Origin: Candidatus Nitrosopolaris rasttigaisensis
GTDB lineage: Archaea > Thermoproteota > Nitrososphaeria > Nitrososphaerales > Nitrososphaeraceae
Length of the DNA: 13,025 bases
Assembly (NCBI GenBank): GCA_933226995.1
Contig: CAKOFP010000233.1
Location: 1 to 13,025, forward strand
Reading direction: 5' to 3'
Position 1 is the first letter of the stretch; every line of letters starts with the position of its first letter. Positions 12,652-13,025 of the stretch are shown one piece after another. The notes below the pieces were generated by a model that had not been told where the DNA came from, searched no databases, and saw only the letters and a list, made by a program, of their open reading frames with translations. The position numbers were made by a program, and so were the translations under genes.

Positions 12652-12759
12652 AATTCATTTCCTTCAATTCTTTTTGAACCATACAGTAATATATATGAAC
12701 CCAGGGTCGGTGGTTGTAATATTATGACGATGTCATGCTGAAACCGTCACGAATTACGA

Positions 12760-12796
12760 TTTTTACGTCGTAACGACTTAAAATGCTTCGTAAAAA
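12760..12796. repeat. Nested inverted repeats
   Basis: TTTTTACG (12760-12767) and CGTAAAAA (12789-12796) are perfect 8-bp arms. Just inside the left arm GTCG-TAA-CGAC (12767-12777) is a second, smaller palindrome. On either strand the outer right arm ends in A or T runs, so it could be a bidirectional terminator for the converging end of the 12778-12918 ORF. Confidence 0.4.
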
Positions 12797-12918
12797 CCAC
12801 CTTTTTGGATAAGCCGCTGCATAGGTAGGACAATCACCAGTTGTTTTGACAAACCCTTGTTACAAAGGACTTCAATGTAGTCATTGAGTTCACAGTACTT
12901 TAAGTGATAAATTCCCAT
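12778..12918 (-). CDS. Possible 46-aa small protein
   Basis: ATG at 12918 opens 46 codons to TAA at 12778-12780, with an upstream in-frame stop seven codons before. The product has a plausible fold pattern (YCELNDYIEVLCNKG, then LVIVLPMQRL and a KGGFYEAF end) and two Cys. The upstream GAGAGG (about 12 nt away) is weak as an SD. The stop codon lies within the nested inverted repeat at 12760-12796, which may terminate it. No family recognised. The rest of 12919-13025 shows nothing I can support. Confidence 0.33.
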   Translation of the reverse strand: MGIYHLKYCELNDYIEVLCNKGLSKQLVIVLPMQRLIQKGGFYEAF

Positions 12919-13025
12919 AAAATAATTCGCCTCTCTTTATTCCATAGAAAATAGTCATTTTTAGACGTCCGTATCTACCATGTTGTAGTGATAGGGTATA
13001 ATATGTTAGATGTTTCGTGTATAAT

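Noticed and set aside
12281..12727. Plus-strand 148-codon ORF
   Set aside because: It is antisense to the four-CxxC zinc protein at 12441-12638, which has regular Cys spacing and an SD. The plus product shows no domain-like pattern.
1..13025. CRISPR array, transposase, integrase, phage or toxin-antitoxin module
   Set aside because: No regularly spaced repeats, no DDE, tyrosine or serine recombinase motifs, and no recognisable defence or toxin pair on either strand.

Overview
The window reads as archaeal chromosome, most likely from a soil or sediment ammonia-oxidising archaeon of the Nitrososphaeria (Thaumarchaeota), Nitrosocosmicus/Nitrososphaera-like. This is inference from features, since no rRNA or tRNA is present. 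The DNA is AT-rich and has archaeal TATA (box A) promoters. Several transcripts look leaderless with TTG starts, while others carry AGGTGAT Shine-Dalgarno (SD) sites that match the archaeal 16S 3' end. There are many very small zinc-binding or two-helix membrane proteins, and coding density is low with long non-coding gaps.

Layout. 1-1461: the 3' end of an unrecognised gene, then a complete metal-dependent amidohydrolase. 1462-2770: decayed material, namely a short-chain dehydrogenase fragment and a membrane-protein tail on the minus strand, and a plus-strand HTH gene interrupted by an in-frame UAG. 2811-3675: a small zinc-ribbon protein and an orphan 84-residue ORF preceded by a perfect 16-bp palindrome. 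3982-5082: a class III nucleotidyl cyclase fused to a response-regulator receiver domain. 5098-5771: mostly non-coding, with a strong hairpin and a compact small-ORF unit encoding a 30-residue membrane peptide. 5772-6745: a membrane protein with a multi-Cys zinc head, and a single C2H2 finger protein. 6746-7364: two doubtful tandem ORFs. 7365-8366: a GlmU-like left-handed beta-helix protein with an eroded nucleotidyltransferase half. 8850-9953: two small membrane proteins, one with a C-terminal zinc ribbon. 10157-11161: an SAM-dependent methyltransferase. 11304-11522: a two-helix membrane protein. 11647-12250: a run of tiny plus-strand ORFs. 12441-12918: a four-CxxC zinc protein and a possible 46-residue ORF.

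The genes stand mostly alone with their own promoters, so no operon-scale pathway is evident. The cyclase-receiver protein points to phosphorelay or second-messenger signalling. The beta-helix protein and methyltransferase could serve surface glycan or lipid modification. The zinc mini-proteins are candidate regulators or adaptors. I see no CRISPR array, complete mobile element, phage module or recognisable defence system. The best leads are the cyclase-receiver fusion with a substituted catalytic Arg, the eroded GlmU-like protein, the small-ORF transcription unit at 5488-5676, and the operator-like palindrome at 3402-3417.
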